64,000 nucleotides of DNA. Origin: Vicia villosa (lineage: Eukaryota > Streptophyta > Magnoliopsida > Fabales > Fabaceae). Positions 32,483 through 44,094 of the stretch are shown one piece after another. Position 1 is the stretch's first letter; each line of letters opens with the position of its first letter. The position numbers and the translations under genes are program-made. The notes under the pieces were generated by a model. The model worked only from the letters and a program-made list of their open reading frames with translations, was not told the DNA's origin and ran no database searches. The DNA lies in NCBI RefSeq assembly GCF_029867415.1, contig NC_081182.1:18635983-18699982 (forward strand), read 5' to 3'.

Positions 32483-35400
32483 TGTCGTACTCCAATTTTT
32501 GACCCTAAGATTATCCATTCTAATTATTGGTCAAAATCACACTCTTGAAGGTTTATCTTTGGTGTTATGCTCACTTCATCTCTGAGGGGAACCATCAAGC
32601 CCCTATAGTTGTTTAGCTTGTATATGTTGTATTAACCAAAATCAAAAATGTGCATTTTTGTTTGTTTTACAGGTAAAGATTGATTCAGAGCCAAAGCAAT
32701 TCAAAAGGTTTTTTTTTTTTGAAAATTGGTTGGGGAAACGATTTACCCATATAGGGAAAATCGGTTTCCATGGACGAATTTTGAAAGAAAAAAAAAAAGG
32801 TAACATGACATCATTTTGGCACCAATCCCATCTCTTTGATTATTCTTTATCATCACCAATATTCCAAATCATTACTATAATTAATTTCCTTCATAAACCC
32901 ACTTTAATCTCATTTTTACCAATTAAATTCAAATTAATCTCCAAGGGACAATTACCAATTTGCCACTACCCCCACTTCCAATTCTATAAATAGAGGTCTC
33001 CTCTCATTCATTACACAAGCTTTGGAGAGCCAAAATCACTCTTGCAAATTCTCTTCTCATCCTTTCCCCAAATCACTCAAAGCTCTTCTTACACCAAAAA
33101 AGTTAGGGAGATTCACATTGAATCTTACTAATCTTTGAGCTAAACCTTCATCCAAACACTTTTTCTTCATCCGTTTTTGGTAGATCAAGGCTTGTTGGTG
33201 TTTGTTCTTGAAGAAGTTGATTTCAATTGGTAATTTTTTGTTCCACTTCCATCCTTCAAGACGTGATTCTTTGTTGATTATGTGTGCTACACCTTTGGTA
33301 TTACTTTTGTCCTATTTGCTGGTGATTTGATGGTATGCTCAATCACAATCAAGATCATAAGGTGTTTGATGTTATGTTTGAGCAAAGTTTTTTCTCTTAA
33401 AATGCTGATTTTCTGAAAAATTTCGTGCAAGAAATCGTTTACTATGTTTGGGGATATCGATTTCCCTAACTGGTTTATGCCAGATTTTGAACAAAACGTG
33501 TACAGGAAACCTGTTTCCCTGTTTTGGGAAGCCAGTTTCCTGACAGCATTTGCAGTTTTTTGCCTCTTTTAACTTGTTTTTGATACTTCCTCTTCTCCTA
33601 CTCCCTTCTTTTGATGTTTACTTTGAATTACAAGTTTAGAGATCTAATTCCTCTTCAAATTCAATGGACTTAGAGTGTTGATGGGTGAAAATCCTAATCC
33701 ACAATATTAAGTGATTGAACTTGAAGATGGAAGGAACCTTTAATGTAATTCCATCTTTTTCTTCTCTTTCATTTTGGACGATGAAAATCTTCGATATCAT
33801 TGGAATTATTTTGAGTTCTTGATGAAGATTAGATAGTTACCTCTTTTCTTTTCGTGCGGCATCGCTTTCGGAAAACGACCTACATATTGTTTCTCTCGCA
33901 TGCATTAGCACACAAATCGTTATTGACCGGCCTCGTTGTAGGGTGACTTCTATATAAGTTACTTGGCGATTGCTTAACATAGCGCTACATTTCTTGTCCC
34001 GAATCGAAAAAAGATCAAAAATGGCAGAGATTGTATGCGGTTGGTTTAAGACTTTTGAAAGTTTATCGTGTAGTTGCTTTGATTCTATCAATCTTCTGAT
34101 GAGCTTTCATTGAATTTTAACCCGAGATCATCACTCACTCACCATTGATCTACAAAAATTAACAATTGACAATAACCATTAACTTTATTTTTATGCTTTT
34201 TATTATATTGTCATTTATTTTATTTTCCACTTTATGCTTTTATTCTCTCATTTATCATTCATCATCTTTACGTTCATGCCTTTTTTCCTTTGTCCACTTG
34301 GACGTATGTTTATGTTTCCGCCATTTTTCTTTTGTCCATTTGGACCATATTTTACTTTTGTGCTTAAAACACTAATAACTAACTTGAACAATAAAAATCC
34401 TTAAAAGACTCTTTGTGGACTATTGATTACTATCCTGACCACTTTTGAGATCTGAACCTCTTGGACTTACCATTAGGATCCTTGTTACCTTGACACCTCT
34501 GGACCTTGTTATATTACTGTTATTTTGTCTGGAAGTCCTTGGGGTTTACTCCAAGGCGTTGGGTTGTTTTCTCTTTGTGTATGCATGTGTTTCTTTTAAA
34601 GTCCTTGATGGTTAATCCCAAGGCATTGTGATAAAGAATTCATCTGTACACAGCCGTTACTCTGCCCGATTTTTGTCAAGAGCTTATGATACATTATAAA
34701 GGCTTAGTGCAAGTTGTGTTAAAGATAATCAAGTTCATCTGGATCCCCAATTGGTATTATGTTGGTTTAATGTTGGTAGTCCAAAGGATGAGAAATCTAC
34801 ATTGACTCTTAATGTCAAATGTTGGCTTCTTATTTGGTTAGATCATTCTTTTCCTTAGCTTTTATTTTATGCTCTATGATAGTCCCTTCATCTTCTTCCC
34901 CCTTCTTAGATTTTCAAAATCTCCTCCCTTTTTCCAAAACATTCTTATGTTTGCAAACTCTTTTAAAAATATTTCTTTAAAAATACATTTTGCCCTTAGT
35001 GGCTTTTCTTTAAAAGTTTAGACACGATTGATTGTTGTGGTGAGTTGTGATACCCCACGATCTTTATATTGATTGATATGATGGAACCTTTTCCACTTGA
35101 GAGAGCTAGTGGCATACTTGTTAATTTTATCTAAGTTGGATCCCTTCTTTCATTTGTGATGCAAATGAGACATTTGTTCTCATATTTAAGATCAATGGCT
35201 GAGTATTCTCTCCTATGATGATAAAGTGTTTATTCCTTTTTAAAAACCTTTTCTCTTTTATGTGGAACTACATTAGCTCTGACTTCTCCATTACACCGAG
35301 GAGGTATGTAGGCCTATGATGTAATGTCTTGCCGAGCTTATTTTAATCAAAACAAATCCTTTCTTTGCACACAATATCTTTCTTTAATAAACACAGATTT

Positions 35401-35638
35401 TCAAAAAAGTTCTTGTGAAGTACCACAGATATAAGGGGTGCTTAAAACATTTCCCTTGTATAATCAACACTCGTACCTAAGATCTCTTTTTGTTGTTTTT
35501 GTTTTAAAAACTTCTTTTTTGGGTTTATTTCGCTCTTTTCCCATTTCCTTTGGAAATAATAAAGCGTGGTGGCAACTTTTATTGAAATTATGAGCCAAAT
35601 CAATCTAATGGCTTTGATCTCAAATTTTCCCCGCTACA
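32483..35638 (+). mobile_element. Probable solo LTR of an Ogre/Tat-type Ty3 element (about 3.16 kb)
   Basis: It starts TGTCGTACTCCAATTTTTGACC and ends TTTTCCCCGCTACA. The flanks CAGAT (left) and CTGAT (right) are a duplication with one mismatch. Inside are a TATAAATAG box (32985-32993), a long untranslated-like region, a GGAGGTATGTAGGCC phrase and AATAAAGCGTGGTGGCAAC near the end; similar phrases occur in the same order near the ends of the other Tat-type LTRs in the window (near 51600 and 57240-57500). No gag or pol is attached, so a solo LTR is the simplest reading. The borders rest on TG/CA ends and the imperfect duplication. Confidence 0.65.
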
Positions 35639-36258
35639 CTGATGTGTGCAAAATGATGTTAAGGTGGCAACTTTATAATATATCAACCACTTATAACATT
35701 TTTTTGAAATCTCCACTTGTAGCATTTATAATCGAGTGATTAAGTGGATAATCTAATAGCATGTTTGGTTTGATTTTTGATTTTTGAATGAAGTTAAAGT
35801 TTGTAATTTTTTAGCTGTAAATTCGCTAAAAAAATTGTTCAACTAATTTTTACATAAATGTATTCAAACATAATTTAATTATGATAAAAATAATTCTACC
35901 AAACTCAATTCTATCATAATCAATTTTATCCACCATCAATAAAAATATACACTAAATTATTTTATCAACCGTCAATCAAAACATATACTAGATTATTTTT
36001 AATGGGGTTAAATGGACTTGTAGGATTTGAGTGATCTATAGTTAATCCATGAAATATTTAGTTTAATAATGGTTCTAAGAAGTCAAAATCGACACACAAT
36101 TTTTTTTTAATTACTTTTGATTCAAAATTAATATTACTTTAACTATTTTCATTAACATACATAAAAATATTAATTATTAAATTTATAAACAATTTTTTTA
36201 ATGAAGTTCGTCAAAATAAATTGTAAATAATAATAAATATAGAATATAATAAATTAAA
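35639..36258. other. AT-rich intergenic DNA, nothing recognised
   Basis: Very AT-rich sequence between the solo LTR and the small Mutator-like element. No coding frame or repeat end was recognised. Confidence 0.5.
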
Positions 36259-36442
36259 GGGAAAAGCTAACATGTGCCCCAAGGGCACAAGATAATAAGA
36301 TATTTATAGAAATATTTTCTTGGAACGCGTGCATTCAATCTATCGAAACTTTAAATATGACTTTATTGTATTTAATTACTTTTAAGTATTTTTAATTATA
36401 GTATCTTAACATGTGCCCTTAGGGCACATGTTAGCATAACCC
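36259..36442. mobile_element. Mutator-like MITE (184 bp) with a perfect 9-bp duplication
   Basis: The ends GGGAAAAGCTAACATGTGCC and GGCACATGTTAGCATAACCC are inverted repeats, and TAAATTAAA occurs directly outside both ends (36250-36258 and 36443-36451). A 9-bp duplication points to the Mutator superfamily. The terminal CATGTGCCC...GGGCAC stretches are themselves partly palindromic. No coding capacity. Confidence 0.85.
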
Positions 36443-36600
36443 TAAATTAAAATATATAAAATGCACAACAATAATATATAAAAACTACATATTCATTATA
36501 ATACATAAAAATACGTAACGATAAGTAACAATTTACATTTTAACTGAAATGCAAAATAAGAAAAAAATTAACTTTCATTATTCTATTGACTAAACCACTC

Positions 36601-38230
36601 TCAAATATGCTTCACAAAGTTTATTTGAAGTTGGCGATGATTTTGCCTTTGATGAACATGTGATATCCTTTCAAACAATATTGTCAAAATGGAATCAGAA
36701 TCGATAGATACTCTACTTATGGATAAATCATTATCTATGTGATCGTAATCAAAATTATTGGCATATGCATCTCGCTCATCTTCAACAATCATGTTATGTA
36801 ATATGATGCATGCTAATATTATGTGTTTTAATGGGTTCACATGCCAAGAACGTGTCAGGCCACACACAATTGTGAATTGGGCTCGAAGCACTCTTAATGC
36901 TCGTTCAATATCCTTTTGTACTAACTCTTGTTGTTGGACGGACACACTTCTCTTTTCTCCAACGACATTTAGATGGTAAAGACAAACATTGTCCACTCAA
37001 GATAAATATCATCAACTAGGTGGTACCTTATATGATATGTACTTCGATGTACTGTGTATTTCATTGCATGAGCTTGTCTATTCAAAATATCATTGCAGAC
37101 TTCTGAGATGTTTAACATATTAATGTCGTCGTTGGAACCCAAAGGGCCAAAAAGTGCATGTCAAACCAACAAGTCTTGAGATGTCACGGCTTTAAGTAAG
37201 TTCGACCTAATTAATCTGGAGGCCCTGTTCGAATTTTAAAAATTGACTTAATAAAGATATTTGTGGCGCAGTTTAAATTGATTACAAAATAAAAACACAT
37301 CTTATCTATAAATAAAATTAATCGTGATTTAATTTGATTTTGAATAATTAGTTTAAAAAATCAAATTCTATTCAATTTCGTTTGAATTAATTTTTTTTAT
37401 TGGATCTATTTAAATTTGAACACCTCTAATTATACACATTAGAATTTATTCTTAAACGATTTGCACTTTTGACTTATAAGATTTATACTTAATAAAATAT
37501 GTAATACTTTTGAAATAAAAAAATACGTATAATTAATATAAGAAGTTTTCTTAAGTAATAGAATTATTAATTTGTTTCTCTACGATAACTCAAAAGTATT
37601 AAAATCCCAACTACCTTCACTAATTGGTACGTTAGTTTTTATTGTTGCAGAAATTGAAGGGCTTAGCTCGTGACACATTAAAATAACATTAAAACAATAT
37701 TACTTTCATAATTATTTAATTAGAGTGTGGATTGAATTTTGGAGGCCCTTTAAATACTGAGGCCCTGTGTTGTAGCACTGTTTGCCCATGCACATGACCG
37801 ACATTGGCTTTAAGCATGATTATGGGTTTACCATGATCAAATATAGGAAATTGACTTTTCCATGAAACTTGACAATTTTTCCATTTCCAATACATAAAAA
37901 TCAATTGAACCCAACATTCTTGAAAAGTCGTGTGCCTAAAAAATTCGTAGTAAACGTGCAATGTATTCATTGCAGGACCTTCTTATGTACTGAGCATAGA
38001 AAATTATGCATACGCACGTTAGAAACTTTTTGAAGCACTCCAATGATGTGTTTTCACCGATGCCAACATAGTTATCCATACTGCCAGCTGGAGATCCATA
38101 TGATATTATATAAAAACGGCAGTGTGCTTCTACAATGGTGAAAGTGGTATTCTACCCACTGCATCATTCCTTATTTGAAAATACTCATCGTGATTACCAA
38201 GAGATTTAACCATGCAAAGGAACACATATC
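36601..38230 (-). pseudogene. PIF/Harbinger transposase relic, split by a 609-bp insertion
   Basis: On the minus strand homology to the DDE transposase of PIF/Harbinger elements runs from about 38230 (RNDAVGRIPLSPL) through WVQLIFMYWKWKNCQVSW and DHGKPIIMLKA, then after the insertion VTSQDLLV, HALFGPLGSND, HIRYHLVDDIYLEW, and finally VQKDIERALRVLRAQF and LKHIILACIILHNMIVEDE, ending at 36601. Stops and frameshifts are present, including one directly after SQDLLV. The catalytic core is recognisable but broken. Terminal inverted repeats of a whole element were not found. Confidence 0.8.
37197..37805. mobile_element. 609-bp insertion with a 9-bp duplication GGCTTTAAG
   Basis: The transposase relic is continuous across GGCTTTAAG at 37188-37196 and the same nine bases at 37806-37814. 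The 609 bases between have no transposase homology. The outer ends show only weak inverse similarity (AAGTTCGACC and AATGTCGGTC on the other strand). The duplication length suggests a Mutator-type element, but without clear terminal repeats the class is open. The phrase GGAGGCCCT occurs three times, near 37219, 37741 and (as GAGGCCCT) 37759. Confidence 0.7.
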
Positions 38231-38878
38231 TTTGCATACAGAACCTTCGTCAAAATTGAGCCTTCGTTAGTATAGGATATTTCAAGAATACGACATCTTC
38301 TAATCCAGCAATCCTGTTAAGTCTTTCATCGAATCAAACATTAGAATCTAGTCCTTCATCTGATTTATAATTTTAATCAAATCCTTATCTAATCCACCAT
38401 TTAAATATAGTCTTTCATCTAATCCAGCATTTCAATCTAATCCTTCACTTCTAGCAATCTAATCCTTCACTTGTAGCATAAACTTTCACATTTTCCCCAC
38501 TTATGACATGATTATCCTTTTCCGTTTTAGTGGGTCATTATAAATATTAATTTGATTGGATACATTTTCCAAATCCATTTTACTTCATTATACCCTTTGT
38601 CCATATTCAATTAGGGAATTTCTTAACACACCATATGTACCTGAAAAAGCACCTTATGTAATTTAAAAAATGACCCTCAGTTTTCAAAGATGTATCACCA
38701 GACGCACCTTTTGTTAAAAATTAGATTATTTTGGAGATGCATCTCTGGACGAACCTTTATTTGTTAAGCTTTAGATTATTTCGGAGATACATCTACGTAA
38801 AGCATCTGGAGATGTATCTCATGATCCAATGCAGACAGTAAAGTTTGATTAATTTTAAGTGCTTCTCGGATCAAATAT
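38231..38878. other. Intergenic with a degenerate short tandem repeat
   Basis: Bases 38283-38480 contain several imperfect copies of a phrase like AATCTAGTCCTTCATCTAATCC. The remainder up to the CACTA terminus is AT-rich and shows nothing coding. Confidence 0.45.
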
Positions 38879-39345
38879 CACTACTACGGAAAAGGGCTTT
38901 AAAAGCGCTTTTTTTGGGCTTTTAAAGCGCTGCCGTAGGTAACGACAGCGCTTTTGAAACTCCAAAAGCGCTCTAGTATCCCCCCTATAAGAGCGCTTTT
39001 TCCAGAAAAGCGCTCTGGTAGCCCCCCCTAGAAGAGCGCTTTTCCAAAAGCGCTTTCGTATGTTGCGTTTTTTTTATTTTTTATGCTTTTTTTTTATCTT
39101 ACGCAACGCTTTTAGTAATAAAGCGCTTTAGTAGGTGGCTCTTTAAGAGCGTTTTTTAAAAGCGTCGTCGTTGCTAAATGAGGTATTTTAAAGTGCAACC
39201 TGTAATTTAAGCTTCCCAGTTCGACCTGTAATTTAAATTTATTTTCAACCTGTAATATTTTCGACCTGTAATATATTTTCAACCTGTAATATTTTCGACC
39301 TGTAATATATTTTCGACCTGTGATATATTTTCAACCATAGGTAGG
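38879..39345. repeat. CACTA terminus and subterminal repeats
   Basis: At least eight copies of AAAGCGCT/AGCGCTTT in both orientations lie between 38900 and 39170. They are followed by about seven tandem copies of a phrase like TTTTCGACCTGTAATATA (39200-39340). In En/Spm-type elements such subterminal motifs are binding sites for the element-coded TNPA-like protein; that role here is inferred. Confidence 0.75.

Positions 39346-39348
<3 letters not shown>

Positions 39349-39414
<66 letters not shown>
39349..39414. repeat. (AT)n microsatellite
   Basis: About 33 AT units. It lies between the CACTA subterminal repeats and the Helitron-like start. Open frames of repeated Tyr-Ile over it are an artefact of the repeat. 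Confidence 0.95.
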
Positions 39415-39418
<4 letters not shown>

Positions 39419-39959
39419 TAATATATATAATACCATTATAATATCCAAAATTATATATATACATCATCATTCATAATAAAAAAGCAAGATGAGAACTTTG
39501 GCAAGTTTGCCAAGTGTCATTATTTTAAAGAGTATTCTATTTTTGTTATTTCTATTATAGGAAATGTTTCCATTTATATCAATCTTATTAAAATAATTAT
39601 TAATTAATAATTATTTGTTACTATTAAATTACTTTATCTTAATTATTGACTTTTGTATTGAAAATATTGCTGTGTTGATTCACCTTCTCCAAGCAAATAA
39701 TCATCACTCAAAAAGAAAATATGCACGCTTGAAACATGTGTTCTTGAAGACATAAACAACTAAATCCATCCCTTCCACTTCCAATCATCCTCGTGTCTTC
39801 CGTAAATTAATGCTTTCTCTTTTCCAATTTCTGATTCATCAAACTTTTTATGTTTTCAAATGCTTCGGTGAATCGATTCACTACATCTGACATCAATTGG
39901 GAAGCTATTTCCAGTGTATTTTTATAGTCTATAAATATTGAGAGCATCACAATTCATTC

Positions 39960-40340
39960 TCCAACAAACCCCTAACCATTGAAACTCCGACGGCGCTATA
40001 AAAACCTCACCCTCCGCCGTTTTCTCCGATCAAATCACAACGGCGGCTCATCCTTCTGTCCTCCTTCTCTCAAGCTCAAGAGCGGTGGTGGCTCTCTTCA
40101 TCTTCTCCGGCGATCTCAACCTTCGTTTCATCTTCTCTCCTTCCGATTCGCTAACTGTGGCGGCGGTAGATGATTCACAATTTGGGAATTGATGATGATG
40201 TTGCTTGTGTTTTTGAGGATTGATGATGATGTTGCTTGCGTTTTTTTAAACTGATGATTCACGTTGTTGATGTTGAACGGTCCGGTCGTTCGTTGAGATC
40301 TGCAGAAATGGGTTAGATCTTTCTGATTTTGTTGTTCTTT
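39960..40340 (+). other. GC-rich stretch upstream of the synthetase fragments, possibly their captured first exon
   Basis: This piece (CTCCGACGGCGCT..., CCGCCGTTTTCTCCGATC) is much richer in GC and in Ser/Arg codons than its surroundings and looks like a plant 5' UTR or transit-peptide exon. It could be the first exon of the captured leucyl-tRNA synthetase gene, but no residue pattern proves that. Confidence 0.35.
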
Positions 40341-40359
40341 CTTAATCTCTCTTCCTAGA

Positions 40360-40878
40360 GCTTATCCTTTCCATGAAATTGAACCCAAGTGGCAGCGGTT
40401 TGGGAGCAACACAGCACTTTCAGAACCCCCGATGATGATATCAATATGTCAAAACCTAAATATTACATTCTTGATATGTTCCCTTACCTTAGGTTTTGAA
40501 TTGTAGTTACTTCGATTATTCTATTTTTCGATTCATATTGAGAATTACAATGAAATTTAGATTATGATTTGTGCTTTTTTGTTGTTGTGGTGGAGCTGGT
40601 TTACATGTTGGACATCCGCTTGGATACACTGTCACGGATACTCTAGCTAGCTTGCATCCAATGGAGTGGGATGCTTTTTGGATTACCTGCAGAACAATAT
40701 GCAATTGAGGTCCCTTTTTTTCTTTTTTTCTTGCTTCTTATTATAATATTACTGTCATTTCTGTGTTATTTACAATCTTTTTGATTTATTTTTTGTCTTT
40801 TTAATTTGCCTTTTTTTCAGACAGGAACTCACCCGAAGCTCACCACAGTGACGAATATTGATCGATTTACCTCTCAGG
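40360..40878 (+). pseudogene. Captured fragments of an organellar leucyl-tRNA synthetase gene (three exon pieces)
   Basis: Piece 1 (40360-40492) reads [14 protein letters not shown] and, after a one-base frameshift, [13 protein letters not shown]. Piece 2 (about 40592-40709) reads [13 protein letters not shown], which contains the class I HIGH signature in the form HVGH, then loses a short block and continues LHPMEWDAF and, in another frame, LPAEQYAIE. Piece 3 (40821-40878) reads TGTHPKLTTVTNIDRF. The spaces between are introns with donor and acceptor remnants. Together they cover only the start of the bacterial-type (plastid/mitochondrial) enzyme. Two frameshifts, a lost block and a damaged acceptor before piece 2 make it non-functional. 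It lies inside the Helitron-like element, so gene capture is the best explanation. Confidence 0.85.
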
Positions 40879-43765
40879 AAACTGATGACAAGTTAGTTTT
40901 ACTATAAGAAGACCTTTTATTTAGTGTATTTTTGTTTTGTAAAAGATGTTCCGCCCTGGTAATTTTTTCAGTCTCAAATTTTTCAAATCCGTAAAACAAC
41001 AATAGCTAATAAATAGTTTCTCTGCCTTTTAAAAAGTATGAATCAGAATTTACTTCAATTCGTTTCTCAATATGTTTATAAGACATTAAGAATGGACAAG
41101 TTGAAAATTACAATAAATCTTTTCTTAGAATATGCACAACTTCTGCACTTAACATAATTTGTTCACTCTCAATGTTTGAATAATTTTAATAAAGTTATTC
41201 ATAACATTGCATCATCATAGTTAAGTATAACACTAAATAACAGAAAAAGCACATATGAATACTTGTGGCTCAACAATCGTTTGTATTTTTACAACTGTTA
41301 GTAAAAATGTGCAGCTTTCCTGACAAGTTAGAACAAGAACGCCTAAATAGGAGATGAAACTTATGTGGCCATTTTTAAATCATTAGAGGTATCCTAGAAT
41401 TATTAAAATTTGCTTCTGTTGTTCCAGGAATGAACTTATGTGCTCAATTTTGGTCCTTATAAAGATCAATATTCTTTAGAAAATTTTGTGAAGTTGTAGG
41501 CGTGAATATTTAAGTAGTTTTCTAAGTCTCACTGTCCCTCTATCAACTAGAACCTCTTCGGAAAGAAATGATATGGGATGAAGGTGTGATGTGATTGATA
41601 CTAAGACTCTGCATGATTGGATTTGTGGCGAATTTGACGGAATAGCAGCAAGCTACTGTGATTTTGCAAAAATTATAGAGTGTATCTTATACAAAACTAT
41701 GGTGGCAAATCCGTGATACGAAACACGCACTGTCTGTTAGGAAATCAAAGAGATGAGTCTCTAATTTCTCATTGTTTTCATTCTACTTCACTTTAAGAGT
41801 AGATTCAATTTTGTAGCTGTTATGTTATTTTTCTTTAAAAACAAACTTGGATCAATTGTTTCTTAACTGTAATTATTATTTTCTAAACAATCTTGTGTTA
41901 TGATAATTTTATTTATGGATAGTTTTAAGCCCACTTTAAATGTAGATATATAGAATAGGAATATACAGGTTGACAATCATTAGTGGGTTATTGTTATTCT
42001 TGGAGATGCTGGAAAAATATTGACCAGAACATAATTGTTTTTTTTGTTACTCTAGATGATTGAAGATTGTCCACCATTTTATAGAAAGCCAGAAAATGAA
42101 GTTCCTAATGCATATGTGTAATATTAAAAGAGTTAGTAGCTTAAATATATTTTATTGGCATCATATTTGATTGAAAGTTATGTTTCAAAACATAAAACTC
42201 TTGAATTGGTTAAAAGAATATGTTTTCATCACTCATAAAGTTTTCTTTCTCTATAAATTTTGTTTTGAATGTCTCGTAGAAATTTCTCATTTTTTTCAAT
42301 TTATTTTGTCACTTTATATCTTATTATATGACAACAATCACTAAATTAAACTAAATTAAATTGATGTTTTGTTGTGTTTGTGTGAAAATCAAAATATGAT
42401 TTTTTTTTTCATTCTAAGCTTCTTTTATTTTTGAATTTATTTTGTCAATTTATGTCCAATAATTAGATATAAAGCCTTTGTTAATGTTTTTTTTGAAATT
42501 CATGTAAATTGTTAGTTATAAAATATCTTCTTTTTTTAGAATAAGAAATTTTTTCCAGTGCCTCAAACGAGTATTCATTTAAGTCATTCTTTCCCGTGCT
42601 TCTAAAATAAAATTATTGATTTTGTTTGTAAAATATTCTTTTAAATTGTTTTATTTAAATCATTATTATATATGATTTTATAACCAAATATTTGAAAATA
42701 TGTTGAATTTTAGAAGTAATAAATTTTAGAAGAATTGATAGAAAATAAAGATTCAACTTAATTGAATGAAATTTTTTCAAATGATTTTGTTTGAAAAATT
42801 GAGGATATGTTGAATGTTTAAATTAATAAGACAAATCAAAATAATTGTTTCTGATATATCAATTATATTAAATTTTTAAAAATTAGTTTTATATTAAAAT
42901 TTTAATGAATAAGTAAGATTTATAAAATTTATTTTGCTTAATTTGTAAATCATTTTCATTTAAAAGAATAATTTGTTGATGATGTAAACTATTTTATATA
43001 TTATTTGACATATTTTAATTGAGTTAGAATAAATAAATAAAAAATGAAATTATAAGTTCTTTTAATATGACACCGATGGTAAAAATAAGAAGTTGAAAAA
43101 TAATACCTGACAATAAATAGTGAAAAGTTTGTTTTCATTTATTCTTTTTAGGATGTAAAATATTTTATTTACATAAATTATTTGTAAATTTGTAATTACA
43201 ACTTTATTTATAAATTATAATTAGTTCTAAAATATATTATTTACTTATATAAATTTTAACCAGTGCTCGCACTTTTGTATTTATTATTTTGATCTAAATT
43301 TATTTTAATCAGTTATATAATATTATAAAAGATCAAAATAATTAACTTATATTTTAAATTACAAATGCAACTCATATCAAAATTATTTATATCAATATAT
43401 TTTTAATTATTTTTTTAAAATTATAATATAATTTACCTTGCGTAATTTTTATATGATTAAATTATTAATAAACTAAATGATTTTATATGTGTTTTGTGGT
43501 ATTTTTTATTTAACGAGTTAAATTTTTTTTTAAAACTTACACAAATTATTAATAAATTAGAAATGCCCAAATAATTTTATAATTTATAAAAAACAAAATT
43601 TAGCTAAATTAACTTCTTTTTTTATATATACTATTAATAACAATTACATTTTATCTATACAATAATATTTTATTATAAGTAAAATTTCTAATTTATAAGT
43701 GTTTTTAAAATATTTTTTTACTTAGAAAATATTTAACCCGTGCCTCGCACGGGTCTAAGTACTAG

Positions 43766-44094
43766 TTATAGTTCAATTCACATGTAACTAACTCATGTCA
43801 AACAAATTAACTAAATCAGTAACATCAACAATGTTATACTTCAAATATTGGCAACAGTATGAACAAAGTTAGTAACCACCTAGAGTACTATAATATTATA
43901 CTTCAAAAGTTTGATCGTTTCCCGGCCTGGTCCTGTAAAGTATGAACAGAACAACACGGTCAATTAAAGGCTCGACAACAACAAAAACAAACATAAACCA
44001 ACATCCACCAAAGAAACTCAAACACAAAGTCATTATCAAAATAATGTATTCATAAAATTGTTCACACAATAATGTATTCATACGTATATGAATA
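43766..44094. other. CACTA-internal sequence after the Helitron end
   Basis: Short AT-rich stretch between the Helitron 3' end and the last readable exon of the transposase-associated gene; probably the 3' part of that gene. Nothing else was recognised. Confidence 0.45.

Larger units (their letters stand above)
39464..43765 (+). mobile_element. Helitron-like element (non-autonomous) with captured gene fragments
   Basis: The right end is a perfect hairpin CCCGTGC-CTC-GCACGGG (43737-43753) followed eight bases later by CTAG (43762-43765) and a T, the classic 3' end of a Helitron. The left end is less sure. A TC at 39464 preceded by A is followed by AATAAAAAAGCAAGATG and GCCAAGTGTCATTATTTTAAAGAG, phrases common just inside Helitron 5' ends. 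No Rep/helicase gene is present. Pieces of an organellar leucyl-tRNA synthetase gene, with introns, lie inside. The remainder is AT-rich. Helitrons do not duplicate their target, so the A|T context is the only border check. Confidence 0.7.

Noticed and set aside
33837..34091. 84-codon minus-strand frame
   Set aside because: Lies inside the Tat-type solo LTR in untranslated-type sequence, no known motif.
39245..39470. Frames with long Tyr-Ile repeats
   Set aside because: Translation of the (AT)n microsatellite.
40360..40878. Functional leucyl-tRNA synthetase gene
   Set aside because: Only the start of the enzyme is present, with two frameshifts, a lost block and a damaged acceptor.
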